Assembly: GCA_902540995.1 (NCBI GenBank)
Contig: CACBOY010000001.1
Location: forward strand, 62,001-126,000
DNA from: an uncultured SAR86 cluster bacterium
Lineage (GTDB): Bacteria > Pseudomonadota > Gammaproteobacteria > Magnimaribacterales > AG-339-G14
Reading direction: 5' to 3'
Length of the DNA stretch: 64,000 nucleotides
The position numbers were made by a program, and so were the translations under genes. How positions within the stretch are numbered: the first letter of the stretch is position 1; every line of letters begins with the position of its first letter. The notes under the pieces are model-generated. The model made no database searches. It was not told where the DNA came from and was given only the letters and a program-made list of their open reading frames with translations. Shown here in pieces: positions 53,302-61,296 of the stretch.

Positions 53302-53901
53302 TTATTTTGAAAGAAGCTCTTCAATTTGCCAAAGAGTATCTTTACCAAAAAACATCTCATCGTCGACAAAAAAAGTAGGAATACCAAATACTCCTCTTTC
53401 TACAGCTGCCTCGGTATTTGAAATTAGTTTGGCTTTTACTTCTGGGTCTTGCATTTGAGCCATTAACTTTTCACCATCAAAACCTGATTCTTCGTAAGCC
53501 GCTTTTATAACTTCAGGATCATCCATTTTTTTTGGCTCTTCCCACATATGGACTAAAACTTTGTCAATATAATCTTCTAAGTAACCATCCATTTCAGCTG
53601 CTATAGCTCCGCGGATAATTTGAAGGCTTATAACTGGAAAATGAGGGTTCATTTTAAAGGCATTTAATTCATGTCTTTCAATGAATCTCTGCATTTCTAA
53701 GTTTTGATACTCGTTCTTGTTTTTTACGCCAAAAAATTGCTCCATTGGCGGTTTATTGTTAGTTGCTTTAAAAATTCCTCCAAGTAAAACAGGAATGTAG
53801 TTGACTTCTACATCGTAATTTTCTTTAATTTTTTGAATTACTTTGTGGCTCAAATAAGCATTTGGGCTAGCAAAATCAAAGTAAAAATCTATTTTTTTCA
53901 T
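53302..53901 (-). CDS. 2-hydroxychromene-2-carboxylate isomerase-like protein (DsbA/kappa-GST family)
   Basis: A 199-residue thioredoxin-fold protein. KIDFYFDFASPNAYLSHKV at the N-terminus has Ser instead of the CxxC of DsbA. ERGVFGIPTFFVDDEMFFGKD near 167 is the cis-Pro region, as in HCCA isomerases and kappa-class GSTs. It likely uses glutathione in isomerising an aromatic degradation intermediate or in conjugation. The substrate is unproven. Confidence 0.82.
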   Translation of the reverse strand: MKKIDFYFDFASPNAYLSHKVIQKIKENYDVEVNYIPVLLGGIFKATNNKPPMEQFFGVKNKNEYQNLEMQRFIERHELNAFKMNPHFPVISLQIIRGAIAAEMDGYLEDYIDKVLVHMWEEPKKMDDPEVIKAAYEESGFDGEKLMAQMQDPEVKAKLISNTEAAVERGVFGIPTFFVDDEMFFGKDTLWQIEELLSK

Positions 53902-53904
53902 TTC

Positions 53905-55689
53905 TTACTCTCCTTGTAAACATTTTTCATTATAAAAAGAAATGGCATCTTTTTCATAGGCATTTTGGACCAAATTATTTAGAAATTTACATTTGGTTTT
54001 ATTTTTTTTGATTCTTGAATCTGCATATAATCTTTTAAATTCATCAATTCTTCTTAATTCAAAATCGCTCATGACTATGCCTTGATCGTTTTGAGAGTCT
54101 AAGGTCAAAAATTTTTCACCTGACTTGGACCAAGAATTCCATTTTGGCAGGTTATTGTCTCTACCTTTTCCAGGATCCCCAGAGTAGGCAAATTCAGCCC
54201 AATAAGATTGCATGGCAATGGATAATCTGATGGCATCTGGAAGATTTTCATCATTAAACATAAATCTTTCAATTCCAAGAAGCTTCATAGTTCCTGTAAC
54301 AAAAGGTATTTCCATAGCATGAGCTGCTCCAAAGATTTTTGAAAAATCCATCCATAGCAACTTTCCTTGCTCATCCCAATCAAATCTATAAGCAAATACA
54401 TCTTTTTTGCCTGAAGCGATCATGTCTCTTGCAGGGTTATCGACAGCTGATATTTTCCAATTATTTGAAGCATATTCAGCTGTTAAGTCATACATCTCTT
54501 GATTACGAACAACGATTAATCTATTGAAAAGACTAGTTGAGTAATCTGATTCCATAGCAGCAAAAAGTTTTGTTTCGTCTCGATTGGTGCCAAAGATTAC
54601 TGGTACGTCGTTGAAAAAACTTTTTCTGGAAAATTGCATGCCTCGCTTAGGAATGACGTAACCATCGCTCAAAACCCTTGGAATCATTTTTTTTCCTACT
54701 TGTTTGGATTTATCTATTGCTTTGTAAACTTTAAAGATCTGACCTAAATCTAATCCTTGCATTTGCTCTAAGAGTTTGAATTCATTCATTGAATCTTGGG
54801 CAATGTTTGCTTCAAACAAATCTTTAGAGCTTTCAGAAGAAACTAATAATTTACTAACAACTTCTTTTGAAGAGGTTAACAAAGAAGATTCTTTATTATC
54901 AAAAAATTTAGATGCTTCTTTTAAATCAAAAGTATTTGTAGCCCCGCTTTGAGAAATTGCTTTATGAAAAAGGCCTTTTGCAAGAGGAGAACTAAGCAGA
55001 GCAAAAACATTATGTCCGCCAGCAGACTCTCCAAATATAGTGACGTTGTCCTTATCCCCGCCAAAATCTTCAATATTTTGTTTTACCCACTTCAAAGCCA
55101 TAATTTGGTCAAGTGTTCCAAAATTTCCTGATTTGTCTTCTAAATTATTAGATGTTGCAGCAAAAGCTGGGTGATAAAACCAACCTAAGAAGCCCAGTCT
55201 GTAATTTATAGAAACAACGACTAGGTCATGAGCGGATGCTAATTTACTGAAGTCATATGAGGCTGCCTCTCCTGAAGTATTACCACCTCCATGAATCCAA
55301 AACATAACTGGGAGTTTTTTATCTGAACTTATTTTTTTTGGAGTAAAAATATTTAGATAAAGACAATCTTCTGATCCAGTATATTCACCATTACCACCTC
55401 TATCCAAAGAGATAGAAGGAACCTGAGGACATGCATCGCTAAATTTAAAAGCCTTAACTTTTTCCTTTTGTTTAGTTAGAGCTCTCGGAGCTTTCCACCG
55501 CAAACTGCCTTGAGGAGGCTCGGCATAGGGAATACCCAGCCATTGATAGCTATTTTTTAGTTCGATACCAACATATTTATCTGAGATTGAAGAAATAAGT
55601 TTAGTTTCTTCAAGATTCTCTTTTTTTGTTGCATCTATGGCACAAGCCGAGATAAAAATCGTTATAAATAAAAAAGAAATTTTTTTCAT
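53905..55689 (-). CDS. Type B carboxylesterase, predicted lipoprotein
   Basis: The track start (55785) would overlap the divergent gene. The Met at 55689 gives MKKISFLFITIFISACAID, a lipoprotein signal with ISAC, so I use it (594 residues). The catalytic triad is visible: Ser in FGESAGGHNVF, Glu in FGTNRDETK and His in GAAHAMEIPF. SEDCLYLNIFTP and the oxyanion FWIHGGGNTSG are family signatures. It hydrolyses ester substrates, probably at the envelope. The C-terminal tail is Lys/Cys-rich. Confidence 0.88.
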   Translation of the reverse strand: MKKISFLFITIFISACAIDATKKENLEETKLISSISDKYVGIELKNSYQWLGIPYAEPPQGSLRWKAPRALTKQKEKVKAFKFSDACPQVPSISLDRGGNGEYTGSEDCLYLNIFTPKKISSDKKLPVMFWIHGGGNTSGEAASYDFSKLASAHDLVVVSINYRLGFLGWFYHPAFAATSNNLEDKSGNFGTLDQIMALKWVKQNIEDFGGDKDNVTIFGESAGGHNVFALLSSPLAKGLFHKAISQSGATNTFDLKEASKFFDNKESSLLTSSKEVVSKLLVSSESSKDLFEANIAQDSMNEFKLLEQMQGLDLGQIFKVYKAIDKSKQVGKKMIPRVLSDGYVIPKRGMQFSRKSFFNDVPVIFGTNRDETKLFAAMESDYSTSLFNRLIVVRNQEMYDLTAEYASNNWKISAVDNPARDMIASGKKDVFAYRFDWDEQGKLLWMDFSKIFGAAHAMEIPFVTGTMKLLGIERFMFNDENLPDAIRLSIAMQSYWAEFAYSGDPGKGRDNNLPKWNSWSKSGEKFLTLDSQNDQGIVMSDFELRRIDEFKRLYADSRIKKNKTKCKFLNNLVQNAYEKDAISFYNEKCLQGE

Positions 55690-55779
55690 AGGAACTATTA
55701 AAAGGATTTTTTGAATTCTAAATAAAATTATATAGTAAAATTTAATTATTAAACTTAATAAAACAATATAGGAAGAAAC

Positions 55780-56997
55780 ATGCAAATTTCACCGATACCT
55801 ACTTTATCTGATGATATTAATGATATTAGGACAAGGACAGCAAATATAGTTGCTGAAAAAATTATTCCTAATGAAAGAGAAATTTATTCAAAAAGCGAAA
55901 ATTCTGCTTCAGTTAGAAAAGAAATAAGAGAACAAGTAAAGAAAGAAAAATTGTGGGCACCTCACCTTCCAGAAGAATATGGTGGTATGGGTATTGGTTT
56001 TATGGCTCATGCTTACATGAATGAAATCCTTGCATGGTCACCACTTTCTAACAGACTTTTTGGTGTTATTGCTCCTAACTCTGGAAATCAAAAAGTACTT
56101 CTTAAATATGGCTCTGAAGAACAAAAAAAGAAATGGCTTGAACCTTTGATTGCAGGAGAAATGGAATCAGCATTTTCTATGACTGAGCCTGATAATGCAG
56201 GATCTGACCCAAGATCTATTCAAACTACTGCAAAAAAGGAAGGTGATGAGTGGGTCATTAACGGGCACAAAGTTATGACTTCAAACGGAATCAAGGCAGA
56301 TTTCGCAATCGTAATGTGCAGAACAGAAGAGGAAGGAGAAGATGGCGAGGTTAATTCTCGAATGACCCAGATAATTGTCCCTACTAATACACCTGGATTT
56401 AATGTCATTCGTTCGGTTCCTATTTGGGGACATACAGGAGGAGATCACGTTGAAATTAAATATGAAAATGTCAGAGTTCCAGTAGAGAATCAACTGGGTG
56501 CGAGAGGAACTGGACATGCTGCAGCCCAAGATAGATTAGGTGCTGGAAGAGTCTTTCATTGCATGAATAGTATTGGTCAAATGTGGAGAGCTTTCGATCT
56601 AATGCTGCAAAGGACTATTACAAGAGAAGTTCATGGCGGCAAGCTTGAGACAAAGCAATTGATTCAAGGCTTTATTGCAGATTCATACATTGATATTCAA
56701 ACTGCAAGATTAATGACAATTCATTGTGCTGAAGTAATGGATAGTGAAAATGATCCTAGAGTCGATATTTCAGCAATAAAAATTTATGTTCCTGAAGCCA
56801 TGCATAGAGTTGTAGATCGAGCTATTCAAGTTTACGGTTGGAAAGGAGTGTCTGCTGATCTGCCTTTATTTGGAATGTATCAAGGAGCTAGAACTCTTAG
56901 ACTGGCTGATGGTCCAGATGAAGTTCATAGAATTTTAATAGCAAAGCAGGTGCTAAAAAAATATCACCAAGGACTATCTTGGGACTTTGGAATTTAA
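55780..56997 (+). CDS. Acyl-CoA dehydrogenase family protein
   Basis: A 405-residue acyl-CoA dehydrogenase. SAFSMTEPDNAGSDPRSIQTTA near 130 is the FAD/substrate motif, and GAGRVFHCMNSIGQMWRAFDLML near 255 starts the C-domain. YGWKGVSADLPLFGMYQGARTLRLADGPDEVH ends it, resembling ACAD10/11-type enzymes and fitting the APH-like kinase at 10804-11874. Preceded by AGGAAGAAAC. The end overlaps the convergent thioesterase by 4 nt. Confidence 0.88.
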   Translation: MQISPIPTLSDDINDIRTRTANIVAEKIIPNEREIYSKSENSASVRKEIREQVKKEKLWAPHLPEEYGGMGIGFMAHAYMNEILAWSPLSNRLFGVIAPNSGNQKVLLKYGSEEQKKKWLEPLIAGEMESAFSMTEPDNAGSDPRSIQTTAKKEGDEWVINGHKVMTSNGIKADFAIVMCRTEEEGEDGEVNSRMTQIIVPTNTPGFNVIRSVPIWGHTGGDHVEIKYENVRVPVENQLGARGTGHAAAQDRLGAGRVFHCMNSIGQMWRAFDLMLQRTITREVHGGKLETKQLIQGFIADSYIDIQTARLMTIHCAEVMDSENDPRVDISAIKIYVPEAMHRVVDRAIQVYGWKGVSADLPLFGMYQGARTLRLADGPDEVHRILIAKQVLKKYHQGLSWDFGI

Positions 56998-57446
56998 GCT
57001 TTTATTATTTTCGCTTCCTTAGCTATATTATCTTTAAGAAAATCCTTCTGAGAACCTTCAATTTTTACCAGTTTTAAACTGGATGATGCGGTAGCAATTA
57101 TTTCACCATCTTGATGTAGCTCTGCACAGGCAAACCCAATCGATTTTCCTAATTTAATAATTTTTGACTTACAGTCTAATTGTCCTGGTCTTCCTGCAGC
57201 CAAAAATGAGACATTTATATCAATCGACATAGGTGTGTAGATAAAATCAGTCAATTCCATGACTAAGAAAGCCATACATGAATCCATCATGACCGTAGTA
57301 AAACCACCCTGAATGATCGTCCCATTTGAATGACAAATGTCTTCAGTAGCTAGAAATGACATTTTTAGAGACTGAGATTTGAAATTGATCTCCAACACTT
57401 TCCCAGATAACTGTTTCATATATTCAGGGGTATTATCTTTTTTCAT
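56994..57446 (-). CDS. PaaI-type hotdog thioesterase
   Basis: A hotdog-fold protein, 150 residues from the Met at 57446 (the longer track start at 57479 lies inside the photolyase gene). SNGTIIQGGFTTVMMDSCMAFLVMEL near 60 is the PaaI-type active-site helix with Gln-Gly-Gly and Asp. ISINVSFLAAGRPGQLDCKSKI near 95 follows. It hydrolyses acyl-CoA thioesters; substrate unknown. No clear ribosome-binding site is visible for either start. Confidence 0.75.
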   Translation of the reverse strand: MKKDNTPEYMKQLSGKVLEINFKSQSLKMSFLATEDICHSNGTIIQGGFTTVMMDSCMAFLVMELTDFIYTPMSIDINVSFLAAGRPGQLDCKSKIIKLGKSIGFACAELHQDGEIIATASSSLKLVKIEGSQKDFLKDNIAKEAKIIKA

Positions 57447-57450
57447 TTTT

Positions 57451-58842
57451 TTATTTTGAAAAGTTAGAAAAAGCCTCAATAGCCTTTTTTCTTGATTCTT
57501 TTAGATCTACTAAATGATTACTATACCCTAGGTCATTTCTTTCATCAGGTGATGGGTCGTGGATATTTTTTACAGATGATATTTTAGGAATCCATTTTTT
57601 TATAAAATCTCCTTTTTTATCGAATTTTTCAGATTGAGTAATGGGATTAAAAATCCTGAAATATGGTGCAGCGTCGACACCCGTTGATGCGCTCCACTGC
57701 CAGCCACCATTATTGGAAGCAAAATCTCCATCAATCAAATTCTGCATGAAATATTTTTCACCCTTTCGCCAATCGATTAGTAAATTTTTTGAAAGATACA
57801 TCGCAACTATCATTCTTAGCCTGTTATGCATCCAGCCGGTTAAATTTAGCTGTTTCATTGCAGCATCAATTATCGGAACTCCAGTCTCGCCATTGGACCA
57901 AGCAATAAAATGATCTTGATTATCTGACCATGGAAACTCATCATATTTCTCTGAAAAAGATAAATTTTTACTAACTCTTGGATTATGAAAAAGAATGTAT
58001 TTATAAAATTCTCTCCAGATGATCTCATTTACCCAAGTCTTGACTCCATCTTCTTCTTCTGAGAGTTTTTCAAAAACCTCAAAAAGACATTGCTTTGAAG
58101 ATAAAACTCCTGAAGAAAGATAAGGCGAAAGCGAACTTGTTCCATCAATTGCAGGAAAATCTCTTTTTTCTTTATACACAAGTATTTTCTGGTCAATAAA
58201 TTCATTTAATTTATCTAGCGCATACTCTTCCCCAACTCTATAAAGATCTAAAATTTTTTTTCTTTCTTCATTTAAAGGAATGTTTTCAACTTCGTCGCTT
58301 TCTTGAGTCATTTTCTTTTGTTTTTTTGGTAAGCCTAATACTTGAAGTTTATTTACTAAAAGCTTTGATCTAAAAGCTCTTGAAAATGGTGTAAATACTT
58401 TAAAAAATGTGTTGCTTTGAGTTTTAATACTTTCAGGAAGAAAAACAGAGGAATCAAATGAGTTAAGCTTCTTGTTTAAACTGACTAACTCTTTTTCTAG
58501 ATTTTGGTCTCTATTTATTTCATTGATTCCATATTCTTTATTAATGAATACTTCATTTATATCATTATTTTTTATGTACTCAATAATTTTTTTATTCTCT
58601 TCGTCTATTCCTTCAGCGTGTATGACTTTTAGAGATATGTTGAGCTCGGCAAATTTTCTAGAAATATTTTTTAGATTATCAATTTGAAAAGCAATTTTTA
58701 AATTACTTTCATTGTGACTTTCCCATTTTTTAGGATTGTGAATAAACATAGCTACTAAAGACTCGCCATTTTCGGCAGCATAAAAAAGAGCGGGATTATC
58801 TCTTACCCTAAAGTCTGTATTAAAAATAAATAAATTAGTCAT
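57451..58842 (-). CDS. phrB: Deoxyribodipyrimidine photolyase
   Basis: A 463-residue light-dependent DNA repair flavoprotein. The N-domain starts LFIFNTDFRVRDNPALFYAA. FAD-binding motifs are LTGWMHNRLRMIVAMYLSKNLLIDWRKGEKYF near 325 and DFASNNGGWQWSASTGVDAAPYFRIFNP near 365, the class I CPD photolyase core. It restores cyclobutane dimers using blue light, consistent with life in sunlit water. The upstream gap holds a leader hairpin and the terminator of the preceding gene. Confidence 0.92.
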   Translation of the reverse strand: MTNLFIFNTDFRVRDNPALFYAAENGESLVAMFIHNPKKWESHNESNLKIAFQIDNLKNISRKFAELNISLKVIHAEGIDEENKKIIEYIKNNDINEVFINKEYGINEINRDQNLEKELVSLNKKLNSFDSSVFLPESIKTQSNTFFKVFTPFSRAFRSKLLVNKLQVLGLPKKQKKMTQESDEVENIPLNEERKKILDLYRVGEEYALDKLNEFIDQKILVYKEKRDFPAIDGTSSLSPYLSSGVLSSKQCLFEVFEKLSEEEDGVKTWVNEIIWREFYKYILFHNPRVSKNLSFSEKYDEFPWSDNQDHFIAWSNGETGVPIIDAAMKQLNLTGWMHNRLRMIVAMYLSKNLLIDWRKGEKYFMQNLIDGDFASNNGGWQWSASTGVDAAPYFRIFNPITQSEKFDKKGDFIKKWIPKISSVKNIHDPSPDERNDLGYSNHLVDLKESRKKAIEAFSNFSK

Positions 58843-58853
58843 ATTATGGTGAC

Positions 58854-58905
58854 AAGACGATGTGTATAGTTGCGCCCAACATAAAATTTAACACACATCA
58901 TCTCG
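58854..58905 (-). promoter_or_regulatory. Structured leader upstream of the photolyase gene
   Basis: On the minus strand GATGTGT pairs with ACACATC across about 27 bases, and an internal GTTG-GGCG-CAAC hairpin lies in the loop. It sits between the terminator (58908-58943) and the phrB ATG. No promoter consensus or known riboswitch is recognised. Confidence 0.3.
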
Positions 58906-58907
58906 CC

Positions 58908-58943
58908 AAAAAAAGCGAGCCTTTTATGGGGAAAAGACTCGCT
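58908..58943 (-). terminator. Intrinsic terminator upstream of phrB, downstream of the saccharopine-dehydrogenase-like gene
   Basis: On the minus strand AGCGAG-T-CTTTT CCCCAT AAAAG-G-CTCGCT forms a 12-bp stem (one U-G wobble) with a T7 tail. It lies about 110 nt after the stop at 59052, separating that transcript from phrB. Confidence 0.75.
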
Positions 58944-59051
58944 GAATCCAGATTTAGGAGAGTTTCTTTGGGAGAAAATGAAAATCTGAATAAATGTATG
59001 ATATATAAATAAAATTTATATTGGGTTATAAAATACTTAAATTTAGTTATA

Positions 59052-60233
59052 TTAAGAAAGCTCTTTAAAGGTGATCCCCGCTTTCATTAACCTGCTTATT
59101 AGGGGATTACCTAGTCCTACAGCTGAAGTTAAAACTCCTCCAAATTCATTACCAAATGGTAAATCATCTGAAAAAGCTAAAGTTAAGGCTGATTCACAAA
59201 CCATTTTTGAGGTAGATTTGTAACCTGGATCTCCAGAACCATAGATTTCAAAACGTTTCTCTCCACCATCCTGAAGTTTTGCTACAAAAAGGCCTCTAAA
59301 CCAACCATTATCTCTTGTCTCCTTGTCGGGACCTTCTCCTGGTTTAGGAAGAAATGGTCTCACTAGACGACGAAGAGGAGTTGCTATTACTAAAAAAGCA
59401 GAAATTAAGACAAAAGAAGTTATTCTAGCTGCAGCCTTGGAAGAATAACTGCCTAATTCTTTAAAAGTAAAATCTTTGCCATATGATTTTTGATTTAAAT
59501 CAAACAATGCTGCACTTCTTCGAACAACTCTTGTGTTAGCGAAAGCCATTAGTCCCATCCCTGAAAATTCATTAGTTCCAGAAATTGGCTTTACAGAAAA
59601 ATCGTCAGAACTATTTCTTCTTTGAATATCAGATACCGTATCTTCAGGGTTTAATAAAAAAGGGTCTCGCATCTCTTTTGGAAGAGGTCCCATGGTAAAC
59701 ATTGTTTCAGTTGTGCCTCCACTAGCTCCACCTTTTGCAGAATGATAAACAGTTACATGAGAAATTGGTTTTTCAGATCTAGTAACTGAAAAATAAACGC
59801 CCATATCAGAGGGGATTGAATCATAGCCGCACGAAGGAATTATTCTTGTTCCATCCAACGCAGCTTTCTCATGAAATCTATCTATCAATCCTTTTACCCA
59901 GTGATTTTCTCCAGTTATATCTGTGTAATGGGTTTTGCACTCCACACAAGCCTCCACAACTTTTGTACTATATCTTGCAAAAGGTCCTGCAGCAGACAAG
60001 ACAACTTTAGTTTGTTTTACAAAGTTTTGTATTGCCTCATAGTCTTCTGAATCAGCAACAAAAATATCACAATCTAAATTCAACTCGGCTTTTAAATTTT
60101 CTAACTTTTCTTTATTTCGACCTGCTATAGCCCAATTAAGATCTGGATAATTAGAATGATAGTATTCGGCACAAAGTTTTCCTGTAAAACCTGTCGCTCC
60201 ATACAGGATTATTTGATATTTCTTTTCTTCCAT
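59052..60233 (-). CDS. Saccharopine dehydrogenase-like (trans-acting enoyl reductase type) oxidoreductase
   Basis: The track start (60242) is TTG. The ATG at 60233 follows GAAG and gives MEEKKYQIILYGATGFTGKLCAEYY, so I use it (393 residues). The Rossmann glycine motif is GATGFTG near 12, followed by WAIAGRNKEKLENLKAEL. SAAGPFARYSTKVVEAC near 80 is the usual saccharopine-dehydrogenase N-domain block. A hydrophobic ITSFVLISAFLVIATPLRRLV near 280 suggests membrane association, as in mycobacterial trans-acting enoyl reductases. Reaction unknown. Confidence 0.82.
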   Translation of the reverse strand: MEEKKYQIILYGATGFTGKLCAEYYHSNYPDLNWAIAGRNKEKLENLKAELNLDCDIFVADSEDYEAIQNFVKQTKVVLSAAGPFARYSTKVVEACVECKTHYTDITGENHWVKGLIDRFHEKAALDGTRIIPSCGYDSIPSDMGVYFSVTRSEKPISHVTVYHSAKGGASGGTTETMFTMGPLPKEMRDPFLLNPEDTVSDIQRRNSSDDFSVKPISGTNEFSGMGLMAFANTRVVRRSAALFDLNQKSYGKDFTFKELGSYSSKAAARITSFVLISAFLVIATPLRRLVRPFLPKPGEGPDKETRDNGWFRGLFVAKLQDGGEKRFEIYGSGDPGYKSTSKMVCESALTLAFSDDLPFGNEFGGVLTSAVGLGNPLISRLMKAGITFKELS

Positions 60234-60244
60234 GAGCTTCAAAT

Positions 60245-60556
60245 TTAAATCATGCTGTAATAAACATCTGTACTAATATACTTTACATCGGGATAACCCT
60301 CATTTATGAATGCTTGTATCCCTGTCCAAAATTCTGAATCCATCATTTTGTCATTAAACTTTCCATATTCCTCATGAGAATCAAACTCTATTGAATAGTA
60401 TGCTCTCTGAAAGTTTCCTCCAGTCATAGCTCTCCAAAATCTTGGATTTTTAGCTCCAATGGACTCGTGGAAGTCAGCAGAAGCCTTTACATCGTCTACT
60501 AAAGATTGAATTTTTTCGGGAGTTCCTTCCCATGTGGTAACTGCTTGAACAATCAT
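60245..60556 (-). CDS. Small ferredoxin-like-fold (dimeric alpha/beta barrel) protein
   Basis: A 103-residue protein with a beta-alpha-beta pattern (IVQAVTTWEGTPEKIQSLVDDVKASADFHES ... FQRAYYSIEFDSHEEYGKFNDKMMDSEFW). It resembles NIPSNAP/Dabb-type dimeric barrels, which can bind or modify small molecules. No active site is assigned. TAGGAGA is its ribosome-binding site. It is probably co-transcribed with the reductase 11 nt downstream. Confidence 0.6.
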   Translation of the reverse strand: MIVQAVTTWEGTPEKIQSLVDDVKASADFHESIGAKNPRFWRAMTGGNFQRAYYSIEFDSHEEYGKFNDKMMDSEFWTGIQAFINEGYPDVKYISTDVYYSMI

Positions 60557-60620
60557 AAAATCTCCTAAAATAAGTTTTCTAATATTAATTTAAACAATAT
60601 AAAAATGACAAGATATATTT

Positions 60621-60697
60621 TGGTCGGGGTGGCGGGATTTGAACCCACGACCACTTGACCCCCAGTCAAGTGCGCTACCAGGCTGCGCTACACCCCG
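60621..60697 (-). tRNA. tRNA-Pro (anticodon GGG)
   Basis: The minus strand folds as a standard cloverleaf. Acceptor CGGGGTG pairs with CACCCCG. The D-loop is AGCGCAGCCTGGTAGCGC. The anticodon arm ACTTGA-CTGGGGG-TCAAGT has GGG at 34-36, and the T-arm has GGTTCAAAT. Discriminator A and an encoded CCA complete it. It reads CCC and CCU proline codons. The gene begins on the base after the merR stop codon. Confidence 0.96.
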
Positions 60698-61018
60698 TTA
60701 GGTTTTTAATATTTTGAGAACCTCTTTTAATGATTCTATTATTTCTACTTCAAGTTCCAAAGAAAAGTCTCCTTCTTCCAAAATTTTTTTAATCGCCTTG
60801 ACATTTAAGCCTCTCTCAGAGAGTTCTTTTATTTTTAAGAAAATGACCAAGTCTGATTTTTGGAACATTCTTCTATTGGAAATTCTTTTAACAGTAAAAT
60901 AATTTTTAAAAGCTTTTTCCCAATATCTCAAAATATAGTCTTTTACGCCCAATAAGTTACTTGCCTCTCCAATAGAAAGGTATTTTTTATCAGGCAAGTT
61001 AGCAAGGTCAATTTCCAA
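60698..61018 (-). CDS. MerR family transcriptional regulator
   Basis: A 106-residue MerR-type protein. The winged helix is [27 protein letters not shown] (about 12-38), and the second block is [29 protein letters not shown]. Only a short dimerisation helix follows, with no metal-binding Cys. The family member found after ihfA in Pseudomonas and relatives has the same position and size, and its target is unknown. The stop abuts tRNA-Pro with no spacer. Confidence 0.9.
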   Translation of the reverse strand: MEIDLANLPDKKYLSIGEASNLLGVKDYILRYWEKAFKNYFTVKRISNRRMFQKSDLVIFLKIKELSERGLNVKAIKKILEEGDFSLELEVEIIESLKEVLKILKT

Positions 61019-61020
61019 TT

Positions 61021-61296
61021 TTACAAAGACTCTCTAAGTTTTTTTGAAGCTTTAAAAGAAACAACATTTCTATCCGAAATTTTATATGGTTCACCTGTTT
61101 TTGGATTTCTTCCGGGTCTACTTTTTTTATGCTTCACAACAAAATTTCCAAGCTTTGGAATTTTTACTTCTTCTCCATTTTCTAGGCATTTACTAATTTC
61201 TTCAAAATAAGTATTAACTATTTTCAAACAATCTTTTTTTGGAAGACCTAGTTGCTCCCTCAATAAATTAACAATATTCGCCTTGGTTAATGTCAT
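61021..61296 (-). CDS. ihfA: Integration host factor subunit alpha
   Basis: A 91-residue DNA-bending protein of the HU/IHF family. MTLTKANIVNLLREQLGLPKKD starts the helical body. IPKLGNFVVKHKKSRPGRNPKTGEPYKIS contains the beta-arm with the intercalating Pro in GRNPKTG. It partners with IhfB in nucleoid structure, recombination and regulation. It is directly between pheT (adjacent, no gap) and merR, the usual gammaproteobacterial order. Confidence 0.95.
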   Translation of the reverse strand: MTLTKANIVNLLREQLGLPKKDCLKIVNTYFEEISKCLENGEEVKIPKLGNFVVKHKKSRPGRNPKTGEPYKISDRNVVSFKASKKLRESL

